Assembly (NCBI RefSeq): GCF_003688495.1
Contig: NZ_REFH01000012.1
Span: 62,001-126,000 of the forward strand
Length of the DNA stretch: 64,000 bases
Origin: Flavobacterium weaverense
Lineage (GTDB): Bacteria > Bacteroidota > Bacteroidia > Flavobacteriales > Flavobacteriaceae
Reading direction: 5' to 3'
Shown: piece by piece, positions 18,745-27,080 of the stretch
Layout of the letters: the number at the start of each line of letters is the position of its first letter
Position numbering within the stretch: the stretch's first letter is position 1
Program-made: the position numbers and the translations under genes
The notes under the pieces: model-generated
Told to the model about the DNA's origin: nothing
Seen by the model: the letters and a program-made list of their open reading frames with translations, nothing else
Databases searched by the model: none

Positions 18745-19695
18745 ATGGACTACACCTTACTTTCATCGCCTTTACAGGGATTTACCGACTTTCGTTTCAG
18801 AAATGCACAGAATAAACTTTTTGGAGGAATCGATACTTTTTATTCGCCATACATTCGATTGAATGGCAAAATGGTTATCAAACCTTCTTACCATCGTGAT
18901 CTTCTTCCTGAGAATAATCTTGATTTAGAAGTAATACCGCAAGTTATTACAAATGATGCTGATGAGTTTTTATTTGTTGCTAAATATGTCCGTGAATTAG
19001 GCTATAAAGAATTAAACTGGAATTTAGGTTGTCCGTATCCTATGGTGACCAAATCTGGAATGGGTTCTGGTATGATCAGTAATCCTGAAAAAATTAATCA
19101 TGTATTAGAAAGAGCTCACACAGAATCTGATATTATCGTATCTATGAAGATGCGTTTGGGATATGAGAACAGCGAAGAGATTTTAGAGGCATTACCTGTG
19201 CTAGATAAATACCCAATTAAAAATATTGCTATACATGCACGCATTGGTAAACAGCTCTATAAAGGCGGCGTAAACCTTGATGCTTTTCAGCATTGTATTG
19301 ATAATACAAAACACAAGTTATATTATAATGGCGATATTACTTCCGTAGCTAAGTTTCATGAGATGCAGCAGCGTTTTCCAACTATTGATCACTGGATGAT
19401 AGGAAGAGGTTTAATTTCTGATCCATTTTTACCAAGCATGATTAAAAATAACACTACTGAATATCCTGAAAATAAAATTGAATTATTCAATGCATTTCAC
19501 GACACTCTTTATGCTATTTACAGCGAATCTTTATCTGGTTCTACTCATATTCTATTAAAAATGTATCATTTATGGGAGTATTTTTCTGCGACATTCTCAA
19601 ACCCGCACAAGGTTTTAAAGAAAATTAAAAAAGCACAAAGCATCCGAAACTACGAAGCAGCCGTTACTGAAATTTTTAGAAACGAAAAGTTTTAA
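18745..19695 (+). CDS. tRNA-dihydrouridine synthase
   Basis: A 316-residue FMN enzyme that reduces uridines in the tRNA D-loop. The Dus hallmarks are present: 'SPLQGFTDFRFR' at the N terminus, the catalytic cysteine in 'NLGCPYPMVTKSGMGSG' (about 94), the FMN-binding lysine in 'SMKMRLGY', the histidine in 'IHARIGKQLYKG', and 'MIGRGLISDPF' in the phosphate site. The short C-terminal helical domain fits a DusC-like member, but which uridine it modifies cannot be decided from sequence. A bidirectional terminator follows. Confidence 0.93.
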   Translation: MDYTLLSSPLQGFTDFRFRNAQNKLFGGIDTFYSPYIRLNGKMVIKPSYHRDLLPENNLDLEVIPQVITNDADEFLFVAKYVRELGYKELNWNLGCPYPMVTKSGMGSGMISNPEKINHVLERAHTESDIIVSMKMRLGYENSEEILEALPVLDKYPIKNIAIHARIGKQLYKGGVNLDAFQHCIDNTKHKLYYNGDITSVAKFHEMQQRFPTIDHWMIGRGLISDPFLPSMIKNNTTEYPENKIELFNAFHDTLYAIYSESLSGSTHILLKMYHLWEYFSATFSNPHKVLKKIKKAQSIRNYEAAVTEIFRNEKF

Positions 19696-19715
19696 GTTAC
19701 AAATTACATATAAAC

Positions 19716-19757
19716 AAAAAAGCGATTTTCAGTTTTTCCTGAAAATCGCTTTTTTAT
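19716..19757. terminator. bidirectional terminator between dus and glutathione peroxidase genes
   Basis: Stem AAAAAAGCGATTTTCAG with its full complement around a T-rich loop, between convergent genes; A-run and T-run on either side. Confidence 0.92.
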
Positions 19758-19772
19758 TTTGAGCAAAAGTAC

Positions 19773-20363
19773 TTATGCTTTAATCCAATCCATTACTTCT
19801 GGTGATGTAACTAAAGTTTTTGGAGAAATAACTTTTTCTAACTCTCCATTTTCATTGATTAAATATTTTTGAAAGTTCCACTCTACAGTAGAATCTTGTA
19901 AACCGTTTTTGGATTTTTGAGTCAAAAACTGATAAATAGCAGCCATATCATCACCTTTCACAGAAATTTTATCCATCATAGGAAAAGAAACTCCGTAGTT
20001 TTGTTCGCAAAAAGCAGCAATCTCTTCATTACTTCCTGGCTCTTGTGATGCAAAGTTATTTGCAGGAAAACCTACAATAACAAAACCTTTATCTTTATAT
20101 TCTTTATAAGTAGCTTCAAGATCTTTGTACTGTGGAGTCAAACCACATTTTGAAGCAGTATTTACGATCATTACTTTTTTACCTTTTAAAGAAGCAAAAT
20201 CAAAAGTATCTCCCGATAAATCTTCCACTTTAAATTGATAAATATTCTCTTTTGCCACGGTTGCTGTTGCACTCATATTTGTTTTTGTTTTTTTTGACTG
20301 AGCCTGATTTTGGCAGCTAAACATAAATAAAGCGCAGGTTGCAATTAATACTAGATTTTTCAT
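19773..20363 (-). CDS. glutathione peroxidase, lipoprotein form
   Basis: A 196-residue thiol peroxidase. The start at ATG 20363 gives a lipoprotein signal with cysteine at residue 17 ('ALFMFSCQNQ'); an in-frame TTG lies nine codons further up. The catalytic tetrad is complete: peroxidatic cysteine C73 in 'NTASKCGLTPQY' (a cysteine, not selenocysteine), glutamine in 'NNFASQEPGSNEE', and tryptophan plus asparagine in 'VEWNFQKYL'. A second cysteine in 'AAFCEQNYG' may be the resolving residue, so thioredoxin rather than glutathione is the likely reductant. The lipid anchor places it in the periplasm or outer membrane. Confidence 0.93.
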   Translation of the reverse strand: MKNLVLIATCALFMFSCQNQAQSKKTKTNMSATATVAKENIYQFKVEDLSGDTFDFASLKGKKVMIVNTASKCGLTPQYKDLEATYKEYKDKGFVIVGFPANNFASQEPGSNEEIAAFCEQNYGVSFPMMDKISVKGDDMAAIYQFLTQKSKNGLQDSTVEWNFQKYLINENGELEKVISPKTLVTSPEVMDWIKA

Positions 20364-20431
20364 ATTCAAATTTTTTATAAAATTAAACAATTATTTGTCT
20401 CAACAAAACTTATTTTAGTTAAACAGTCGTT

Positions 20432-20468
20432 AAAAAAAGGAGCCTAATATTTTGCAATATCAGACTCC
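20432..20468 (-). terminator. terminator of the TonB receptor gene
   Basis: On the minus strand a 13-bp stem (GGAGTCTGATATT with its complement, two G-T pairs) closes a GCAA loop and is followed by seven T. It lies 36 bp after the stop codon at 20504. Confidence 0.88.
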
Positions 20469-20503
20469 CAAACAAATAAACAACAAATCTTAAAAAAACA
20501 AAC

Positions 20504-22717
20504 TTAAAAAGTATAAGTTATTTTTCCTTTCATGAAGAATGGCGTTCCTGGAGTAAAGTGAATTTCCTCCACGCTATTCGGTTCGTTTTGTAATCTTGAT
20601 TCAGTAGCAAACTGAGTTTCATTCCACTCTGTATTAAATATATTTTCTACAGCGACACCAAAATTGATATTTTTGTATTGGTAATTAACGTTTAAATCAG
20701 AAATAAAATATCCTTTTGCAACAATTGAATTATCCTCATTAGCAGGACGATTCTTTAAATACCTGTATCTAATTCCACCTGAAAATCCATTTATTTTCTG
20801 AAAACTTAACCCTCCCGTTGTTGTGAAATCAGGAGATAACGGAATATAATTTTCTCCTTTTGGCTCATCAATGCTTCTTGCATACGTATAATTAGCATCA
20901 GCATCAAAATACAACCAATCATTTAATTGATAGCGAAGTCCTAACTCTGCTCCCATACGTTTTGATTTTCCGCTTGGTTCAACAATACCAGCATCACCTA
21001 CATAAACAAACTCTTGTTCTAAATATAAATACCATAATGCAGAGTTAACGATTAATCGTGGGAACGGTTTCCAAATTGTTCCAATATCTGTTCCAATGGC
21101 AGTAGGCAAAATCTCTTTCCCATTATTTGCAACAACTACTCTAGCATCGTTTGAATGAAATCCAATTCCAGACTTTACAAAAAACTGTAAATTATTATTC
21201 TCTGAATAAATGAAATTTAATTTTGGAGAAAATTTAACTTTCGATTCTGATTCGTTAGTGTAATTAACGTTTAACTTATCTTGGTAATTGAATTTAAAAT
21301 AATCTAATCGAATGGCTGGATTAATCATTAGTTTTCCAAAATTGAATTCTGAATTAACGTATGAAAACATATTCGACTCGTCAATATCTCCTAATTTAAT
21401 ATTTTCAAGAACAGTTTTTCTATTTAAAGTATGTGAAAGCTCTGAATCTGTTGTGGCGTCTGATCGGAAACCTACACCATATTGTAATAAAACATTTACG
21501 TCATTCCATTTGGTTTTTCTATTCAATTCTGCATTCAAACCGTAGATATCTCGGTACTCTTTCTGTTTGATTTGATCACCATTAATAGGATCTTCTAAGA
21601 AAAATGTAAAATTAGAATACAATTCAAATTGGTAATTAGAGTAAAAAGCATTTGCTTTAAAAAATGTATTTTCATCAATAGGCTTGCTCCAACTCACATT
21701 AAAATTTGTTCTAGAAGTTTTACCACCTTCTGTATCATCAACTGATCCAAATCTTGAAATTGTTCCGTTGTCAATAAGACGTTGCGGAATTTGACCTGAT
21801 GCATCCCATTTACTGTTGAAGCGAGATCCCATTACAGAAAGTTTGCTGTTATCACTTAAAATAGTTGAATACTTACCTAATAAATTGATTCTATTAAAAT
21901 TTTGTGGCGAGTCAAACGGACCGTCTGTCAAGATATATTCAGTCGCTATATAAGCACTCTGATTTTTCTGATTTCCTAAAAGATTAAATAAACCAACTGT
22001 ACGAAAAGTATTGAAATGACCAACTTCTACACCAATACTACTTTTTTCAATTTTATCTTTAGTTTGAAAAGCAACGTAACCCGCTGTTGCAAAATCACCT
22101 TTGTTCGCGTAATACGTTCCTTTACCAAAATCTATTTTCTCTACCGTTTCTGGAATTACAAAATGTAGATCAGCATATCCTTGACCATGTGCGTGAGAAA
22201 CCATATTAACTGGCATTCCATCTACAGAAATTGCAATATCTGTCCCGTGATCAATATCAAAACCTCTCAAAAATATTTGTTCTGCTTTTCCTCCTCCAGC
22301 ATGTTGACCAATGAACAAACCTGGTACTTTTCTTAAAATTTCTTGTGACGAATTTACAGGTGTAGTTTGCAAATCAATTTTAGAAATAACATTCATTGCT
22401 GAAAGCTTAGGTTGAATAACAATTTCATTTAGTCTAAAAATATCATCTTCCATAACAATGATATTATCTGAAGCCATCATTGTGAAATTTGATTTTTTAT
22501 ATCCTAAAGCGGTAACTTTAATAATATTCCCTTCAACGGTTTTATCTAAACTAAATGCTCCAAATTCGTTTGTATGTGCATGACTCTCTGAATTAGTGTT
22601 CACTAAATATGCATTTTCGACTGGATTTCCATCACTGTCTAATACTTTACCCTTTTGAATTTGGCTGTAAGCCGAAAAACCTAAAAGCGTTATAATTGTT
22701 AAAATAAGATACTTCAT
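20504..22717 (-). CDS. TonB-dependent outer-membrane receptor
   Basis: A 737-residue receptor: signal peptide (1-18), a carboxypeptidase-regulatory-like domain ('IQKGKVLDSDGNPVENAYL', about 20-95), a plug (about 105-220, 'QEILRKVPGLFIGQHAG' then 'IFLRGFDIDHGTDIAISVDG'), and a 22-strand barrel ending in an aromatic residue ('GKITYTF'). Histidines cluster at 'NSESHAHTNE' and 'NMVSHAHGQGYADLH'; the latter is a plug signature of a receptor subgroup I recall in Bacteroidota, with unknown ligand. It starts 7 bp after the TPR lipoprotein gene and forms an operon with it. The DUF4331 pair upstream suggests a shared, undefined role. Confidence 0.92.
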   Translation of the reverse strand: MKYLILTIITLLGFSAYSQIQKGKVLDSDGNPVENAYLVNTNSESHAHTNEFGAFSLDKTVEGNIIKVTALGYKKSNFTMMASDNIIVMEDDIFRLNEIVIQPKLSAMNVISKIDLQTTPVNSSQEILRKVPGLFIGQHAGGGKAEQIFLRGFDIDHGTDIAISVDGMPVNMVSHAHGQGYADLHFVIPETVEKIDFGKGTYYANKGDFATAGYVAFQTKDKIEKSSIGVEVGHFNTFRTVGLFNLLGNQKNQSAYIATEYILTDGPFDSPQNFNRINLLGKYSTILSDNSKLSVMGSRFNSKWDASGQIPQRLIDNGTISRFGSVDDTEGGKTSRTNFNVSWSKPIDENTFFKANAFYSNYQFELYSNFTFFLEDPINGDQIKQKEYRDIYGLNAELNRKTKWNDVNVLLQYGVGFRSDATTDSELSHTLNRKTVLENIKLGDIDESNMFSYVNSEFNFGKLMINPAIRLDYFKFNYQDKLNVNYTNESESKVKFSPKLNFIYSENNNLQFFVKSGIGFHSNDARVVVANNGKEILPTAIGTDIGTIWKPFPRLIVNSALWYLYLEQEFVYVGDAGIVEPSGKSKRMGAELGLRYQLNDWLYFDADANYTYARSIDEPKGENYIPLSPDFTTTGGLSFQKINGFSGGIRYRYLKNRPANEDNSIVAKGYFISDLNVNYQYKNINFGVAVENIFNTEWNETQFATESRLQNEPNSVEEIHFTPGTPFFMKGKITYTF

Positions 22718-22724
22718 AATACTA

Positions 22725-24020
22725 CTATAATTGATTTACTTTGTTTTCAAAATTAGGTCCCAGTTCATACAAACTGCCACTTAATTCTTGTTTAATTGGT
22801 GCTATTTTTGCGGCTAAATTATTTGATTTGTAAATCATTGCCAAATGATATTGAACCTTTGGTTCAAATGATTTCCCAACTACATGACGCTGAACAATCT
22901 CTAGCGCTTTTTTAGGTTCACCTACATTTAGATAAGACCAAGCAAGTAAATCATAAGAGTCAGCAGTAGGGCGGTGATCGACTTCAATCTTAGCAATATC
23001 AAGCGCTTTTTGAGCAGTATTTTTGTCATCTGCGTAAATCAGTGTATTATACTTATTATACATTGCACCATAATTGTTTTGTTCCATCATAGAAAAATAA
23101 GCATTACGGTTTTTCAATTCCTCTTGTTTATTTCCTTCAAATTGAGCAATTTGAGATTTCAATAGATAGAAATCGGGAGTATTATGATTTGCTGCAATCG
23201 CATCAATAATTCGGTTTGCTTCCTTAGTATTTCTTTCTTTCGAAAATACAATCCAAGCAATTCCCTTTAATGCATAAGTATAATTAGGATCTAGTTCTAA
23301 AGTTTTTAAGTAAGAATTATAAGAATCTTCAATTCTACCAGCGTGACCGTAAAAATCACCTAAATTAGAATAAGACCATATTTTTAAAGACTTATTATCA
23401 TATTTTTCAGCGATGTCCTTCGCTTTTTCCATAAATGTGATTGCAGTCTCTAAATCTCCCTTATGATCATTCCATTTCGCTAGGCGAATTAAATAATCAA
23501 AATCCTGATGATCTTTAATCGAATTTAAATTTTTAACTGCTTCAGGATAATTACCTAGTTCCATTTGAACATCAAACAAAAGTTTTTCAGTTTCTTTTCT
23601 CCCCTCACCTATTGCAAGTGCTTTGTTAGCAAGAACTAAAGCTTCTTTAAAACGGTGCTGAGAAATATAATTTCTAGCTAAAGAACGGATAGTAGAAACT
23701 CTCGAATAGTTATATTCTTCATTTGCTTGTAGGAGTAACTCTTCTGATTTATATAAATTTTTTATATTCCCAGTATATTCGAATAAAACACCATAATTTG
23801 AAGCGAGTTGGCCTAGATAGCTAGGTTGGTTAGGAGCAGCATCATGTTTTTTTTGCCAAAAATCAATTTCATTATTTGCAAATGTGACTGATTTATTATC
23901 TTTTATATTTAGGTATTTACTATAATCTTCTATAGTGGTAATCTGTTCTGATTTTTTCTCGCAACCGAATATAAATAGGGTTGTGAAAACCAAAAATGGA
24001 ATTATTTTTAAAGTTTTCAT
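22725..24020 (-). CDS. TPR-repeat lipoprotein
   Basis: A 431-residue protein with a lipoprotein signal (cysteine at about residue 20 in 'LFIFGCEKKS'). The rest is built of TPR helices, clear examples being 'KIWSYSNLGDFYGHAGRIED' (about 205-224) and 'PTADSYDLLAWSYLNVGEPK' (about 352-371). Such proteins act as scaffolds on the periplasmic face of a membrane. The TonB receptor gene follows after 7 bp. In its leader, 12-35 bp before the ATG, lies a TTTG microsatellite, and further up a terminator of the preceding gene, so its expression may depend on read-through. Confidence 0.88.
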   Translation of the reverse strand: MKTLKIIPFLVFTTLFIFGCEKKSEQITTIEDYSKYLNIKDNKSVTFANNEIDFWQKKHDAAPNQPSYLGQLASNYGVLFEYTGNIKNLYKSEELLLQANEEYNYSRVSTIRSLARNYISQHRFKEALVLANKALAIGEGRKETEKLLFDVQMELGNYPEAVKNLNSIKDHQDFDYLIRLAKWNDHKGDLETAITFMEKAKDIAEKYDNKSLKIWSYSNLGDFYGHAGRIEDSYNSYLKTLELDPNYTYALKGIAWIVFSKERNTKEANRIIDAIAANHNTPDFYLLKSQIAQFEGNKQEELKNRNAYFSMMEQNNYGAMYNKYNTLIYADDKNTAQKALDIAKIEVDHRPTADSYDLLAWSYLNVGEPKKALEIVQRHVVGKSFEPKVQYHLAMIYKSNNLAAKIAPIKQELSGSLYELGPNFENKVNQL

Positions 24021-24031
24021 ACTCTAATTGT

Positions 24032-24055
24032 TTTGTTTGTTTGTTTGTTTGTTTG
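24032..24055. repeat. (TTTG)6 microsatellite in the leader of the TPR lipoprotein gene
   Basis: Six uninterrupted TTTG units on the plus strand (CAAA on the coding strand), 12-35 bp upstream of the ATG at 24020. Flanking bases continue in the same T/G style. Slippage would change the distance between any promoter or translation signal and the start. Confidence 0.9.
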
Positions 24056-24063
24056 TTTTTGTT

Positions 24064-24103
24064 TTAAAAAAAAACAGAGCGTAAATTAAAAAAACGCTCT
24101 GTT
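24064..24103 (-). terminator. terminator after the DUF4331 pair
   Basis: On the minus strand AACAGAGCG and CGCTCTGTT pair around a 13-nt A/T loop and are followed by a run of T. It lies 15 bp past the stop at 24118 and before the TPR gene. Confidence 0.85.
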
Positions 24104-24117
24104 CCTCTCTATGAATA

Positions 24118-24672
24118 TTACCAAGCAGTTACTAGGTAAGGGAAAGCTGCTGCAAAAGGTTTGTCGTTTGCGTTTACATTATCTTTAGTAAGACCTGGAT
24201 TTGAAGTTCCTGCTGATCCACCGAAAATTAGCAATAATTCTACGTCAATTACATCGTCCGCTAAAGCTCTACCTGTTAAAACATTAGTTCCGTCAAAGAA
24301 TGTAGTTTTCTTTGTTTTGTCTACGTTTAAAACGTCAGTCGCTAAAAGACCTGATAATTGCGAAGCATTCTGACCTAATGCATTAGTTGTGAAAGCCGGG
24401 TTTAAAGCCATCAATCTCGTTTGAAAGATTGGTTGATATTTAGCTCCCATTGCTGAAGGAATCGCAGCATTAAAATCATCTTTAGGTTGGCCTGCGGCTA
24501 CAAATACTGTATTAATAGCTGGTCTAGCTGTTTGATCTTGTTGAACAAAAGTTCCTGAAAAATCAGGGTTTGTCATCGAGCTTCCGTTAGAATCGCTATC
24601 GTCGCAATTCACAGATACAACTGCAGCTACTAGCGCGATTGTAATAATTTTGAATTTATTTGTTTTACTCAT
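24118..24672 (-). CDS. secreted protein matching the C-terminal half of DUF4331
   Basis: A 184-residue protein with an N-terminal export signal ending near 'VSVNCDDSDSNG'; cysteine 23 could carry a lipid although the -1 asparagine is not standard. The body has 'ARPAINTVFVAAGQPKDDFN' (about 49-68) and, at the end, 'GRALADDVIDVELLL' and 'NDKPFAAAFPYLVTAW'. I recognise these as the C-terminal portion of long DUF4331 proteins, where they follow the segment encoded here by the next gene upstream. The two genes are 72 bp apart and would together equal one full-length protein. Function of DUF4331 is unknown. Confidence 0.78.
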   Translation of the reverse strand: MSKTNKFKIITIALVAAVVSVNCDDSDSNGSSMTNPDFSGTFVQQDQTARPAINTVFVAAGQPKDDFNAAIPSAMGAKYQPIFQTRLMALNPAFTTNALGQNASQLSGLLATDVLNVDKTKKTTFFDGTNVLTGRALADDVIDVELLLIFGGSAGTSNPGLTKDNVNANDKPFAAAFPYLVTAW

Positions 24673-24744
24673 GATATTTGAATTTAATTTGTTTCGAAAT
24701 CTCTAAAAGCAGATTTCCTGTTTTTACTTTTTTAATAAAATACT

Positions 24745-25395
24745 TTATTGTTTTTTCTTAGTTTCAGACCAAACATTAATAGTGCTTGAAGATCCTAACA
24801 TTGTTTTTGGAACTTCAACAACAACTGCCATTACGTTAGTTCCTGCAAAAGTATCAACTCCTGGATTGTTGAAACCTGTAGCTGTTCCTCCAAGAATTTT
24901 TTGGAATTGACCTAAGTCGAAGAAAAATGGATCATCTCTAGGACCAGCAAAAAATTTCATACCATTTTGTTCTGCAGTGATTGCAGTACTACCATAAGAT
25001 GAAATCGCTACACTTCCTGCAGCTGCATTTGTTTTAATTGTACTTTTTGTTCCAGGCGTTCCTGGAGCAACAGGTCCAAAGAAGTACATTTTGTCATTTT
25101 TTCTAATCGCTTGGATTACTAAATCTTCAACATTGTCACCATTGTTGTCAATGTTAATCTCAATCATCATGTTTTCGTCAAATTTTGCAGCTCCTGTTGC
25201 GTTAGGACTTAGCAATCCTTGCGTAGTTACAGCAAATACCATATTACTAGTATTTTGACCTTGAAATGCAAACATATCAGCAATGTCTGCAGAATTACCT
25301 GTTACTGCTGGAGCATCTATGTGATCCGCTGCAACTAAAACTAAGCCTGAAATCGCCACCAGCGATAGACCTAAAATCATTTTTGTTTTGTTCAT
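24745..25395 (-). CDS. DUF4331 family protein (N-terminal half type)
   Basis: A 216-residue exported protein: signal peptide to about residue 22, then the DUF4331 opening 'ADHIDAPAVTGNSADIADMF', a middle strand region, and 'FAGPRDDPFFFDLGQFQKIL' (about 153-172), the best-kept motif of the family. It ends with 'MLGSSSTINVWSETKKKQ'. The acidic 'INIDNNGDN' segment could bind calcium. No enzymatic activity is known. First gene of the minus-strand locus that includes the other DUF4331 half, a TPR lipoprotein and a TonB receptor; divergent from the sigma/anti-sigma pair across 230 bp. Confidence 0.87.
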   Translation of the reverse strand: MNKTKMILGLSLVAISGLVLVAADHIDAPAVTGNSADIADMFAFQGQNTSNMVFAVTTQGLLSPNATGAAKFDENMMIEINIDNNGDNVEDLVIQAIRKNDKMYFFGPVAPGTPGTKSTIKTNAAAGSVAISSYGSTAITAEQNGMKFFAGPRDDPFFFDLGQFQKILGGTATGFNNPGVDTFAGTNVMAVVVEVPKTMLGSSSTINVWSETKKKQ

Positions 25396-25597
25396 TTTGT
25401 TAATTTTTAAAAGATTATAAAGTCATTTACGCAGAAGTAGTCGATATGGTTTTAAAAAACTTAAAAAAAAACTAAATTATTTTTTAAATAACTACAAATC
25501 AATTACTTAAATACTTAAATAAAATACAAAAAATTTTAAACTATAATTATTTTAGTAGTGATTGTTACATAATTCAGTATTGTTATTAAGAATGTAT

Positions 25598-25605
25598 TAA
25601 GTTTG
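25598..25605 (+). promoter_or_regulatory. -7 promoter element of the ECF sigma gene
   Basis: TAAGTTTG matches TAnnTTTG, 20 bp before the ATG at 25626. A TTG 15 bp upstream is closer than the usual 19. Confidence 0.48.
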
Positions 25606-25625
25606 CATTAGTAAAATTAAAGTAT

Positions 25626-26156
25626 ATGAGTCAAGATGAACTATTAGTATTAATTTACAAAAAAGACGAGAGAGCGTTTACACATTTATATGATATGTAT
25701 TCTAAGAGTCTATTTTCTGTTATTAATGTTCTTGTAAAGAATAGAGAGGAAGCAGAAGATGTTCTTCAGGAAGTATTTGTAAAGATTTGGAAAAATATAG
25801 ATTCTTATCACGAAAGCAAAGGACGTTTCTATACATGGATCTTAAACATAGCTAGAAATACATCCATAGATAAGTTGCGTTCAAAAAACTTTAACAACAG
25901 TCAAAAAAACCTTTCCTCAGATAATTTCGTAAATCACTTTGAAGACAGTTCAAAACTAGTCGACAAAGTGGATACAATAGGATTACAGGAATTTGTAAAA
26001 AGACTGAAACCAAAATGTATTCAAATAATAGATTTACTGTTTTTTAAAGGCTACACTCAACAAGAAGCTTCGGACGAGTTAGAAATTCCTTTAGGAACAG
26101 TAAAAACGCAAAATAGAAATTGTATTAACGATCTACGAAATTATTTGAAAGTATAA
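25626..26156 (+). CDS. ECF-type RNA polymerase sigma factor
   Basis: A 176-residue sigma-70 family protein of ECF size. Region 2 spans about 10-80 ('FTHLYDMYSKSLFSV', 'EEAEDVLQEVFVKIWKN', 'GRFYTWILNIARNTSIDKLR') and region 4 about 120-172 ('GYTQQEASDELEIPLGTVKT'). Its TAA stop shares a base with the ATG of the anti-sigma gene, so the two are co-translated. The divergent DUF4331/TonB locus is the nearest candidate target; this is inference, since I found no common promoter motif. Confidence 0.95.
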   Translation: MSQDELLVLIYKKDERAFTHLYDMYSKSLFSVINVLVKNREEAEDVLQEVFVKIWKNIDSYHESKGRFYTWILNIARNTSIDKLRSKNFNNSQKNLSSDNFVNHFEDSSKLVDKVDTIGLQEFVKRLKPKCIQIIDLLFFKGYTQQEASDELEIPLGTVKTQNRNCINDLRNYLKV

Positions 26157-26944
26157 TGGAAACAAAAGAATATATTGAATCAGGTGTCTTGGAACTCTAT
26201 GTTTACGGTTTACTAAGTGAAACTGAAAGCGAAGAAGTTGCTATTATGTCAAAAAATAACCCAGAAATTAACACAGAGATTATAGCGATTGAAAAGGCAA
26301 TTATTGCTTTATCAGCTAGCTTCTCACCGTTTCATTCTGTGGCCAATTATGAAAAAATTAAAGAAAAATTAGAGCTGAAGCATAGCCCAAAAGTTATTGA
26401 ATTAGAACCAACAAGAAACTGGTCTCAATACATTGGTTGGGCAGCTGCAATTGTTCTAATGGTTGGTATTGGTTTGCAATACAATCAGATGCAATTGACA
26501 TCTAATCAAGTAGCGAGTGCAACTAGTGATAAAGCTAAATTAGAAAAAGATCTAAAAATGCTTGAACTTAAAAATGCAGCAAGCGAAAATAGTTTAGCGG
26601 TTGTTAGAGATACTAAGAATACTATTGTCGCTCTGGGAGGACAAGCAGTTGCTCCAGAATCAACTGCAAAAGTATATTGGAATCAAGATACAAAAGTAGT
26701 GTACATTGATGCCGCTGGTTTACCAGAACCTCCAGAAGGAATGGTTTACCAAATTTGGGCTCTGAAATTAAGTCCTTTAACTCCAACAAGTATTGGGTTA
26801 CTAGAGAACTTTAATTCAAATGACCAAAAATTATTTGCAGTTAATAATGCTGATCAAGCGGAAGCATTCGGAATTACGTTAGAACCTGCTGGTGGAAGCT
26901 TAACTCCCACAATGGAAAAATTATATACTTTAGGAAAGGTATAA
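26156..26944 (+). CDS. anti-sigma factor with RskA-type C-terminal domain
   Basis: A 262-residue single-pass membrane protein. The N-terminal 85 residues form the cytoplasmic sigma-binding part ('YIESGVLELYVYGLLSETES'), followed by a transmembrane helix at about 87-105, a coiled coil (about 110-150) and an RskA domain outside ('AKVYWNQDTKVVYIDAAGLP', 'GMVYQIWALKLSPLTPTSIG'). RskA proteins release their sigma factor after regulated proteolysis. No zinc-binding HxxxCxxC motif is present, so this is the non-zinc type. Translationally coupled to the sigma gene by the TAATG overlap. Confidence 0.93.
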   Translation: METKEYIESGVLELYVYGLLSETESEEVAIMSKNNPEINTEIIAIEKAIIALSASFSPFHSVANYEKIKEKLELKHSPKVIELEPTRNWSQYIGWAAAIVLMVGIGLQYNQMQLTSNQVASATSDKAKLEKDLKMLELKNAASENSLAVVRDTKNTIVALGGQAVAPESTAKVYWNQDTKVVYIDAAGLPEPPEGMVYQIWALKLSPLTPTSIGLLENFNSNDQKLFAVNNADQAEAFGITLEPAGGSLTPTMEKLYTLGKV

Positions 26945-26961
26945 AGAAAATATAGTTTAAT

Positions 26962-26998
26962 AAAAAAGGTTCAACCATCAAGTTGAACCTTTTTTTTA
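26962..26998. terminator. terminator after the anti-sigma gene
   Basis: Stem AAAAAAGGTTCAAC / GTTGAACCTTTTTT with loop CATCAA and T-run. Nearly the same stem recurs at 36247-36282. Confidence 0.92.
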
Positions 26999-27080
26999 TA
27001 TTGTAAAATAAAATTAGCATAGTTTGTTAGATACTTTATAAAATAAGACCACATAGTATATCTTCAATTCAATTGTTTAT

